A DNA stretch of 12,360 nucleotides from Mogibacterium sp. (lineage in GTDB: Bacteria; Bacillota; Clostridia; Peptostreptococcales; Anaerovoracaceae), in NCBI GenBank assembly GCA_017434685.1, contig JAFREV010000058.1:1-12360 (forward strand). The letters are read 5' to 3'. Positions 1-6,267 of the stretch are shown here, piece after piece. How positions within the stretch are numbered: the stretch's first letter is position 1; every line of letters begins with the position of its first letter. The notes under the pieces were generated by a model. That model did no database searches. It worked only from the letters and a program-made list of their open reading frames with translations, and was not told the origin of the DNA. A program made the position numbers and the translations under genes.

Positions 1-1
1 C

Positions 2-1099
2 GGTAATTACAAATCCGACCTGCCGTATTACATAAATCGCGCGACGAGCGGTGACATGAACGGCCACAGGCTGATTTTCATGCTCTTCAGCCAGCTCTAC
101 AAACTCACGGATTCGCCTCTTGCCATAACTATATTCCTGGCACTTGAAATGGGTGCGTTGTTCTTAGCGAATTACGCATACATAAAATATTTCTCGGCCT
201 GCGACTCCAAGAGGCCGCTGCTGAGAGCGTTGATGCAGACATTCTCTATAGCAGCAGTATTCGGCGGAGCGATATATGTGCCGAGGATACACAAAACATT
301 TTACAGAAACACATTTGCCATATTCGCATGGCATTCACCGACACAGCAGATGATGACTCTGCTCTCGGTCATAGCAACCATATTCTTCTTTAAGATGCTG
401 GATGAGTACGAAGAGAAGATAGACATCAAATACTGGATGGGAACAGCTGTGTTCATGCTGCTTTCCGCTTATGCAAAACCGAGCTACGTGCTGGACATAG
501 GCCCTGCCATCGTGATTGCGTTTATCATCGAACTCTTCAGGAAGGGAGAACTCTCTTTCGGAGAGAAGTTCAAGAAGCTCTTCATAATGGGATCGACCCT
601 TATACCGAGCGGATTGTATCTCATGATACTCAACTACATCATCTATCTGAGACCTGACCGCAAGGGTAACAGCAACATCACCGTTGATACGAGTCAGATT
701 GCGGAGAATTCTCACTTCATGATCGGAATTTGCTGCTGCCTGGCGTTCCCTCTGCTTGTGACATGCTTCAACTGGAAAAAGATAATAAGCGACAGGCGCT
801 ACCTGATAATCGCGCTCATCGCTGTCGTGGGAATACTTCAGTGGGCCATGCTCGGAGAGAGCGGGCACCGCGCAAGCCACGGTAATTTCGGCTGGGGACG
901 TACCATCGGCGGATATATGTTCTACATCACCGGTCTTGCGGTAGCACTCGAAAACTACGCGGACAAAGACTTCCTGGCAAACAAAAAGACCCTCAGGTAC
1001 TTGTACTTCATCGCACTTTCGGGTCTGTTATTCCTTCACACCGCATCTCAGCTGTACTACTTCTACACAATGTACAACGGAGCGGGCTTCTGGAGGTAG
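2..1099 (+). CDS. Multi-pass membrane protein, 5'-truncated (possible GT-C-like envelope glycosyltransferase)
   Basis: The frame is open from base 2, before the first ATG at 56, so the gene begins left of the window and 56 is an internal methionine. The visible part is about 365 residues and ends at a TAG. It has many hydrophobic membrane segments separated by short charged loops, and a longer polar loop containing GESGHRASHGNFGWGR near the C-terminal third. The first visible residues (SDLPYYINRA, then SGDMNGHRL) resemble the first extracytoplasmic loop of GT-C-type enzymes, which carry acidic residues for a polyprenyl-phosphate-sugar donor; this resemblance is weak and from memory. It converges on the leftward GT-C-like gene with only 5 bp between the stop codons. 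Membrane location is clear; the enzymatic role is a guess, and a polysaccharide polymerase or other integral protein is also possible. Confidence 0.7.
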   Translation, partial: GNYKSDLPYYINRATSGDMNGHRLIFMLFSQLYKLTDSPLAITIFLALEMGALFLANYAYIKYFSACDSKRPLLRALMQTFSIAAVFGGAIYVPRIHKTFYRNTFAIFAWHSPTQQMMTLLSVIATIFFFKMLDEYEEKIDIKYWMGTAVFMLLSAYAKPSYVLDIGPAIVIAFIIELFRKGELSFGEKFKKLFIMGSTLIPSGLYLMILNYIIYLRPDRKGNSNITVDTSQIAENSHFMIGICCCLAFPLLVTCFNWKKIISDRRYLIIALIAVVGILQWAMLGESGHRASHGNFGWGRTIGGYMFYITGLAVALENYADKDFLANKKTLRYLYFIALSGLLFLHTASQLYYFYTMYNGAGFWR

Positions 1100-1104
1100 A
1101 TAAG

Positions 1105-3276
1105 TTATGAAGCATCTTTAATCTCGTAAATGTCCATTTCCGGATTTGTGAAGCACAGTTCATAGTCTTCGTTTTCAAGTGAGCCGACTTTGTTATATCT
1201 CTTGGAAACTATGAGATAATCAACGCTCAGCTTTCGGGCGAGGTCGCCTCTTTCGGCGTTCTCGGGATCATAAAGCATATTGTTGTTTCTCAGCATTTCC
1301 CGCCTTATTGCGATATCGTCGGCGTTGAGCGTAAAGCCCGACCCTTCCAGATAGTAGTGGCGATCCGAATAGATCGCATAGGCGAAGTGAGTGTTGTTGC
1401 TGCGTTTTGTCACCTCGTATTCTTTCATGGCTACGCTGTTGAATCTGTCGCAGGCGATGAGGTCGTCTTCTTCCGTGTTTTCTTTGATCCATTCGAGACC
1501 CTCGTATTCGAGAGTCGAGACATTTCTGTATTTGTTTAGATTTTCGTCATGGCTGCTGTAGAAATCTGCGGCATTGCTGCAGGAATTATACGTGTAGACA
1601 GCCATACTGTAGGCTGAGACGAAAAGGCAGATGCCGAATACTCCGAGAACTACTTTGCCGAACTTGCTGTTTCTGCCGTGCATATCCTCAAAGTACCAGT
1701 AGCAGATTACAGGCACCAGTGCACAGGTGACAAAACCGAGGTACACCTGGCTGTGACCCGCAAAGTTAAGCAGCATCATACTGATAAAGCCTACCAGGCA
1801 GCAGGCGTAAACCGTGACCTTGCTGAAAAAGAATTCTTTCCTGCCGGATATTACCAGCACGAGTTCCCTTATATAGCCCACTATGAAAGGCACGATGAAT
1901 GCCATCAGGAAGGTGATGACGAATGCCGCCATAAGAACTCCCCACTTTACGATTTGAGGAAGTCCGGCCAAAGCCTCCATTATCCGTCCTTTCAGGAAGA
2001 ATATATCCGTGACCTCTCCGACGTTTATCAGGGAGCCGCCCGTTGCGTTCTCATGCTGTGAGCCGATGACGAATACGTAGATCAAAACGAATGAAATGAT
2101 TGAGAGCAGCGTCACCGCAGCAGACCTCATATCAACTTTTCTGAGGAGCAGGCCAACCAAGAGAGTTCCCACCAGAGAGCTGACGAGGACGATGGACATC
2201 GGTCCCTTGATGCCTGTCAGAAGCATCACCAGAATTCCGAACAGGAGCATTTCTTTTGTGTTGTACCTGTTTTCCGGCGCGTCAGAACCCATATCCCATT
2301 CTTTGAGCACAGGAATAATAGTGAGCATGCAGGCTATGCCGAGGCCGCCGTTGTTGATGTTGCTGTATATGTGATAGAGGAACCAAGAGTTCGGGAAGGT
2401 CTTGAGCATAAACATATTCGAGAAATGAAATGCAAGGCAGTAGAGCCCGATAAGGTCCTTCCTCTTGGTGAATTCCCTGAAGAAAGCATAGAGCGAAATG
2501 CTCAGAACCGGAGTGATGAAGTACGGCGTGCCCGAAAGCAATACTTCCTCAGACGGCAGACCGAAAAGTCTGACCGGAATTGAAAGAAGCATCTCGGAGT
2601 AATAGTGATACTGAATCGTTATGCCGTTAACCCAGGGGTCCTGAGGCGGAAAGCCCGAGGCCAGTGCGTTGATAATACCGGCGTGGTATCCGAAGTCCAG
2701 TTTGATCTGGGCAAATGCACTGTGCTCAGGGGATATATATGAGAACTGCGTCGCGCACATCGAATACACGAAGACGAATGCTGTAAATACAAAGAAGCCT
2801 GCAGGAAGTTCTCGAAATGCCTTTATAATGACCTTGCCTATACCGGCTGAGCCATTGCTACTCGCAGCAAAGGAACTATTGTCGCCTTTACGGCTCGAAG
2901 CAGTCGCCTGATACAGGCATACAGCGGACAGAACCGGCCCCACTATCCACAGGACCAAAGTCGTTCCGATAACAGCCGACAGGTAATAGAGGGCAATATT
3001 GAAGGCAAAGCCCGTGAAGAAACTCCGCGAAAAAGCCGTGGAAAGATGCTCTCCTTGAAGTTCAAATCTCTTCAGAATGGCATATCCCGGGATAAGTACA
3101 AAGAAGCAGAAGAAGATTATCAAAAGTGCAAGCACTTTTATATCTGCGCGGAAATATGCAAAGCCGATAATTGCAAAAACAAGCGCAGTCAGAAGACTGC
3201 AGCTTTTTAATACCATATTTAACGTTTTGTTTTGCAGCATGTTAGTCATTTGAATCTGCTGAATACACGAAGACAT
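1105..3276 (-). CDS. GT-C-fold-like multi-pass membrane glycosyltransferase, 723 aa
   Basis: A long membrane protein with hydrophobic segments from about residue 22 to 560 and a soluble C-terminal domain from about 585 to 723. Residues 194-230 hold a periplasmic-loop signature: an acidic D194 followed by FGYH, then FPPQDPW (209-215), then YHYYSEML. This resembles the DPW/YYYFG loop of DUF2298-type GT-C proteins, whose relatives use polyprenyl-phosphate-linked sugars. The C-terminal part has EGLEWIKENTEEDDLIA and DYLIVSKRY, a pattern common after the membrane domain of such enzymes. It lies 15 bp downstream of the small acidic membrane protein gene and is probably co-transcribed with it. The start is uncertain: no clear Shine-Dalgarno precedes 3276, and in-frame Met codons 10, 13 and 21 residues in are alternatives. 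Likely role (inference): transferring a sugar to an envelope polymer on the outer face of the membrane. Donor and acceptor are unknown. Confidence 0.75.
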   Translation of the reverse strand: MSSCIQQIQMTNMLQNKTLNMVLKSCSLLTALVFAIIGFAYFRADIKVLALLIIFFCFFVLIPGYAILKRFELQGEHLSTAFSRSFFTGFAFNIALYYLSAVIGTTLVLWIVGPVLSAVCLYQATASSRKGDNSSFAASSNGSAGIGKVIIKAFRELPAGFFVFTAFVFVYSMCATQFSYISPEHSAFAQIKLDFGYHAGIINALASGFPPQDPWVNGITIQYHYYSEMLLSIPVRLFGLPSEEVLLSGTPYFITPVLSISLYAFFREFTKRKDLIGLYCLAFHFSNMFMLKTFPNSWFLYHIYSNINNGGLGIACMLTIIPVLKEWDMGSDAPENRYNTKEMLLFGILVMLLTGIKGPMSIVLVSSLVGTLLVGLLLRKVDMRSAAVTLLSIISFVLIYVFVIGSQHENATGGSLINVGEVTDIFFLKGRIMEALAGLPQIVKWGVLMAAFVITFLMAFIVPFIVGYIRELVLVISGRKEFFFSKVTVYACCLVGFISMMLLNFAGHSQVYLGFVTCALVPVICYWYFEDMHGRNSKFGKVVLGVFGICLFVSAYSMAVYTYNSCSNAADFYSSHDENLNKYRNVSTLEYEGLEWIKENTEEDDLIACDRFNSVAMKEYEVTKRSNNTHFAYAIYSDRHYYLEGSGFTLNADDIAIRREMLRNNNMLYDPENAERGDLARKLSVDYLIVSKRYNKVGSLENEDYELCFTNPEMDIYEIKDAS

Positions 3277-3291
3277 TCAGACTTTGAAGTC

Positions 3292-3888
3292 CTATGCCTT
3301 GGTAAGAACCGCAACTAACGGCACATCGAGTTCGCCGTCTCTGTCGTCCAGAAGTAACAGTTTTCCGTCTTTCGTAAAGTAGAGTTTGTAATCTCTGAAC
3401 TCGCCGTTAAGATAAAGGGATCCGTCCGTAAATTTCCAGGATCCTTTTACATCCTCGTCTCCGAAACTGCCCTTCCATCTTCCGTTCTCTAATATTTCAA
3501 GGCGAAGTTCTCCGAACAGTTGAAGTGACTGACCGGATGTGACTTTCCATTTGCCGAAGAACTCATCCTGCTTTACTTTCTTGAAAGTGAGCTTGGCGCC
3601 TTCTTCTTCCTCTTTGAAGTATACGCCGTTATCCACTTTCTCCATTGCTTGTTCGTCATATTCATTGGTGTCATCGTATTCCTCATCGAGGTCGAGTTCG
3701 TCCGCAACTTCAGGATCCACTTCTCCGTCTCCGTCAGGGTCTATGTCTTCGAGATCGATCTGCTCGGTTTCGATGCTCTCGTTATCGCTTACATCGACAT
3801 CCTTGTCAGAAGATCTGCTGACTGCGAAGAACACAACCCCGCCGATTATTATGATAACGGCCAGTACAACAGGCCAAATACTTTTCAT
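3292..3888 (-). CDS. Small membrane-anchored protein with acidic linker and beta-rich C-terminal domain, 198 aa
   Basis: I do not recognise a named gene. Residues 5-23 form a single hydrophobic segment (uncleaved signal anchor). Residues 28-84 are a strikingly acidic, disordered-looking linker that includes DPDGDGEVD (50-58), matching the D-x-D-x-D-G-x-x-D pattern of calcium-binding thrombospondin-type-3 or dockerin-like loops. Residues about 100-198 alternate hydrophobic and polar residues with repeated Gly turns (FGKWKVTSG, GRWKGSFG, GSWKFTDGSLYLNG), as in a small lipocalin-like or beta-barrel domain. The ATG is well supported by GGAGG at 3897-3901 with 8-bp spacing. It is the first gene of a leftward unit with the GT-C-like protein. 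The extracellular location follows from the N-terminal anchor; function is unknown. Confidence 0.8.
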   Translation of the reverse strand: MKSIWPVVLAVIIIIGGVVFFAVSRSSDKDVDVSDNESIETEQIDLEDIDPDGDGEVDPEVADELDLDEEYDDTNEYDEQAMEKVDNGVYFKEEEEGAKLTFKKVKQDEFFGKWKVTSGQSLQLFGELRLEILENGRWKGSFGDEDVKGSWKFTDGSLYLNGEFRDYKLYFTKDGKLLLLDDRDGELDVPLVAVLTKA

Positions 3889-3896
3889 TTCTTTAT

Positions 3897-3901
3897 CCTC
3901 C
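3897..3901 (-). promoter_or_regulatory. Ribosome binding site of the acidic membrane protein gene
   Basis: Reads GGAGG on the minus strand, 8 bases before the ATG at 3888. It fixes the start of this otherwise unrecognised gene. Confidence 0.8.
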
Positions 3902-3917
3902 GTAAATGATAGTTGAT

Positions 3918-3942
3918 AAGGCTATAATCGTTGAAAAGCCTT
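3918..3942. repeat. Short inverted repeat in the divergent promoter region
   Basis: AAGGCT (3918-3923) is repeated inverted as AGCCTT (3937-3942) with 13 bases between. It covers the -35 of the rightward promoter and lies just downstream of the leftward start point, so it could be an operator. The arms are only 6 bp and no T-run follows, so a terminator is unlikely and chance is possible. Confidence 0.3.
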
Positions 3943-3960
3943 GTAGAATTAAAGTATAAT
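3931..3960 (+). promoter_or_regulatory. Sigma-A-type promoter of the rightward rmlB operon
   Basis: TTGAAA (3931-3936) and a perfect TATAAT (3955-3960) are separated by 18 bp. Transcription would begin near 3967, giving a short leader of about 34 bases before the rmlB GTG. The -10 box overlaps the -10 box of an opposing promoter at 3953-3981. Predicted from sequence only. Confidence 0.65.
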
Positions 3961-3981
3961 ATATTGATATTCTTTTGTAAA
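3953..3981 (-). promoter_or_regulatory. Sigma-A-type promoter of the leftward unit
   Basis: On the minus strand, TTTACA (3981-3976) and TATACT (3958-3953) are separated by 17 bp. Transcription would start near 3946 and run into the acidic membrane protein gene at 3888. The -10 shares bases 3955-3958 with the opposing rightward -10. Predicted from sequence only. Confidence 0.6.
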
Positions 3982-3987
3982 TTCAAA

Positions 3988-3992
3988 GGAGG
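3988..3992 (+). promoter_or_regulatory. Ribosome binding site of rmlB supporting a GTG start
   Basis: A strong GGAGG lies 8 bases before a GTG at 4001. There is no nearby ATG, and the GTG gives the standard family N-terminus KILVTGAAGFIG, so the non-ATG start is well supported. Confidence 0.85.
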
Positions 3993-4000
3993 GAAGGCAA

Positions 4001-5020
4001 GTGAAAATACTTGTTACCGGCGCGGCCGGATTTATAGGAAGCAATTTCGTATTCCATATGCTCGAGGCACATCCTGATTATGAGATAGTCGGACTCGACG
4101 CACTGACATATGCAGGCAATCTCGAGACACTCGCAGACGTGCTCGATGAGCCGAATTTCAAATTTGTAAAGATGGACATCACCGATTCGGAGGCAATAGA
4201 CAAACTCTTCGAAGAGGAGAAATTCGATGTGGTCGTAAACTTCGCTGCTGAGTCGCATGTGGACAGATCTATCGAGGATCCGGGGCTCTTCCTCAGGACC
4301 AATATACTCGGCACGCAGGTGCTGATGGACGCATCGCTCAAACACGGAGTCAAGAGATTCCATCAGGTGGGCACGGACGAGGTTTACGGAGACCTTCCTC
4401 TCGACAGGCCTGACCTCTTTTTCGTGGAGACAATGCCGCTTACGGCATCGAGTCCGTATTCAGCATCCAAGGCTTCGGCAGACCTGCTCGCCATGGCATA
4501 CCACAGGACCTACGGACTTCCTGTCACCATCAGCAGATGCTCCAACAACTACGGGCCTTATCAGTTCCCTGAGAAGCTCATCCCTCTTATGATTGCAAAC
4601 GCTCAGGCGGATAAATCCCTCCCGGTATACGGAGAAGGCCTCAATGTAAGAGACTGGCTCTATGTGGAGGACCACTGCAGAGCGATAGACATGATACTCG
4701 AAAACGGCAAAGTCGGTGAGGTGTATAACATAGGAGGCCACAACGAAAAGGCTAATATCGAAGTCGTCAAGATCATACTGAACGAGCTCGGCAAACCTGA
4801 GAGCCTCATCACCTATGTCACGGACCGCAAGGGCCACGACCAGAGGTATGCCATCGATCCTACCAAGATCCACGATGAACTCGGATGGCTGCCGGAGACC
4901 AAGTTCGAAAACGGCATCAAAAAGACCATTCAGTGGTACCTGGATAATGAGGATTGGTGGAAGAACATCGTCAGTGGAGAGTATCAGCAGTACTACGAAA
5001 AGATGTACGGAAACCGCTAA
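4001..5020 (+). CDS. rmlB: dTDP-glucose 4,6-dehydratase RmlB
   Basis: Converts dTDP-D-glucose to dTDP-4-keto-6-deoxy-D-glucose with tightly bound NAD+ in the cytoplasm. It is an extended short-chain dehydrogenase of 339 residues, the usual length. Visible motifs: Rossmann GAAGFIG (7-13), the TDEVYG catalytic segment (125-130) with the Thr-Asp-Glu triad of this family, the YSASK catalytic Tyr153/Lys157 pair, NNYGPYQFPEKLIP (182-195), and the sugar-nucleotide-binding GEGLNVRDWLYVEDH (211-225). It is the first gene of the rightward operon, read from the promoter at 3931-3960. rmlA, rmlC and rmlD, which make dTDP-rhamnose, are not beside it; the next gene is a 4-keto-sugar aminotransferase, so the product is probably diverted to an amino sugar. 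A decayed tandem copy of its last codons follows the stop. Confidence 0.96.
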   Translation: MKILVTGAAGFIGSNFVFHMLEAHPDYEIVGLDALTYAGNLETLADVLDEPNFKFVKMDITDSEAIDKLFEEEKFDVVVNFAAESHVDRSIEDPGLFLRTNILGTQVLMDASLKHGVKRFHQVGTDEVYGDLPLDRPDLFFVETMPLTASSPYSASKASADLLAMAYHRTYGLPVTISRCSNNYGPYQFPEKLIPLMIANAQADKSLPVYGEGLNVRDWLYVEDHCRAIDMILENGKVGEVYNIGGHNEKANIEVVKIILNELGKPESLITYVTDRKGHDQRYAIDPTKIHDELGWLPETKFENGIKKTIQWYLDNEDWWKNIVSGEYQQYYEKMYGNR

Positions 5021-5073
5021 ATGAGGATATTCAATTGATGCACGGGAACCGCTGAACGCGGACCTATTCAATT
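5002..5073 (+). repeat. Tandem duplication of the rmlB 3' end (two adjacent copies of about 36 bp)
   Basis: Copy 1 (5002-5036, 35 bp) contains the last codons and TAA of rmlB plus 16 bp downstream. Copy 2 (5037-5073, 37 bp) follows with no gap. They differ by five substitutions and a 2-bp insertion in copy 2. Both end in TATTCAATT, and both encode a short tail: MYGNR-stop in copy 1 and MHGNR-stop in copy 2. Copy 2 lies beyond the real stop codon and is probably not translated as part of RmlB. Confidence 0.85.
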
Positions 5074-5136
5074 ATATAAGAGACAACATTGTGCATAAGA
5101 AGCACAGAGCAAAGTGTAAAAGAAAAGAGAAAGCAG

Positions 5137-6267
5137 ATGATCAGTTTCAATGTCCCGCCTTATGCGGGTAAAGAAAAAGAATACATGGCTGAGGCCATAG
5201 ATAACAGGAAGATCTGCGGGGACGGAGATTTTACCAAGAAGTGCAACAGCTGGATCGAGGACAGGACGGGCACTGCCAAGGCTCTGCTCGTAACATCAGG
5301 TTCGACCGCACTCGATATGGCCGCAGTACTTTCCGAGGTAGGCCCGGGAGATGAAGTAATTCTTCCGTCGTATACCTTCGTATCTACAGCCAACGCTTTC
5401 GTTCTCAGAGGTGCGAGCCTGGTGTTTGTGGATATCAGACCGGATACTCAGAACATAGACGAAAAACTCATAGAGGACGCCATCACGGATAAGACCAAGG
5501 TCATAGCCCCTGTTCACTATGCTGGAGTAAGCTGCGAGATGGATACCATTATGGATATCGCTCGTCGCCACAATCTCATAGTAGTCGAAGATGCGGCTCA
5601 GGGCGTCATATCTACATACAAAGGAAGAGGACTCGGCAGCATAGGCGACTACGGATGCTACAGCTTCCACGAGACCAAGAACTACAGCATGGGAGAGGGC
5701 GGAGCGCTTCTCATAAATGACGAGGCCAATATAGACAGGGCCGAGATCATCAGAGAGAAGGGTACCGACAGAAGCAAATTCCTCAAAGGCATGGTGGACA
5801 AATACACCTGGGTGGATATGGGATCCTCATATCTGCCGAGCGAACTCAATGCCGCATATCTCTACGCCCAGCTCGAGATGGCAGATGTCATCAACGAAAA
5901 CAGAATGGCATCTTGGAACTCGTATTACGAGCAGCTTTCCGAACTCGAGGCAGCCGGCAGACTGCAGCTTCCGGTGATTCCGGAGGAATGCGAGCACAAC
6001 GCCCACATGTTTTATATAAAAACTGCGGGCCTCGACGAGAGAGTTGAGCTTGCGGCATTCCTCAAAGAAAACGGAATAGGATCGGTATTCCATTACGTAC
6101 CGCTTCACAGCGCTCCTGCAGGAAGCAGATTCGGACGATTCCACGGAGAGGATAAGTATACGACGAGCACATTTGAGAGACTGCTCAGACTTCCGATGTA
6201 CTACGGACTCAAAGCGGACGATGTGACTTACGTCTGCGACAAGATAAAGGAATTCTACGCAAAATGA
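5137..6267 (+). CDS. wecE: dTDP-4-amino-4,6-dideoxygalactose transaminase (WecE/RffA type)
   Basis: A PLP-dependent DegT/DnrJ/EryC1 sugar aminotransferase. WecE transfers an amino group from glutamate to dTDP-4-keto-6-deoxy-glucose, giving dTDP-4-amino-4,6-dideoxy-D-galactose (dTDP-Fuc4N). With the ATG at 5137 it has 376 residues, which I recall as the length of E. coli WecE. It shares many blocks with that enzyme: PSYTFVSTANAFVLRGA, VHYAGV-CEMDTIM, VVEDAAQGV, SFHETKNY, VDKYTW, GSSYL, NAHMFYIK and FHGEDKYTT. Lys181 in HETKNY is the PLP Schiff-base lysine, and DAAQ (152-155) contacts the cofactor. A TTG-initiated 16-residue extension from 5089 is possible, but family alignment favours 5137 although only a weak purine-rich RBS precedes it. 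It uses the RmlB product from the gene before it. Its TGA overlaps the next ATG by 4 bp (ATGA), suggesting coupled translation. No acetyltransferase of the WecD type is in the window. Confidence 0.93.
   Translation: MISFNVPPYAGKEKEYMAEAIDNRKICGDGDFTKKCNSWIEDRTGTAKALLVTSGSTALDMAAVLSEVGPGDEVILPSYTFVSTANAFVLRGASLVFVDIRPDTQNIDEKLIEDAITDKTKVIAPVHYAGVSCEMDTIMDIARRHNLIVVEDAAQGVISTYKGRGLGSIGDYGCYSFHETKNYSMGEGGALLINDEANIDRAEIIREKGTDRSKFLKGMVDKYTWVDMGSSYLPSELNAAYLYAQLEMADVINENRMASWNSYYEQLSELEAAGRLQLPVIPEECEHNAHMFYIKTAGLDERVELAAFLKENGIGSVFHYVPLHSAPAGSRFGRFHGEDKYTTSTFERLLRLPMYYGLKADDVTYVCDKIKEFYAK

Noticed and set aside
56..58. ATG at 56 as the true start of the first gene
   Set aside because: The same frame is open to base 2 and encodes residues in keeping with the protein, so the gene begins outside the window.
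3539..3916. Ser-rich reading frame on the plus strand opposite the acidic protein gene
   Set aside because: Its Ser/Thr richness is the antisense reflection of the Asp/Glu-rich linker codons. The minus-strand gene has an anchor, a strong RBS and a sensible domain order.
3918..3942. Rho-independent terminator in the divergent region
   Set aside because: The inverted repeat has only 6-bp arms, a 13-base loop and no T-run on either strand.
5038..5055. Mini-gene MHGNR after rmlB
   Set aside because: It is best explained as the duplicated end of rmlB, not as an independent peptide gene.
5089..5136. TTG start giving wecE 16 extra residues
   Set aside because: The extension has no counterpart in E. 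coli WecE as recalled, and the ATG at 5137 gives the family's normal N-terminus and length.
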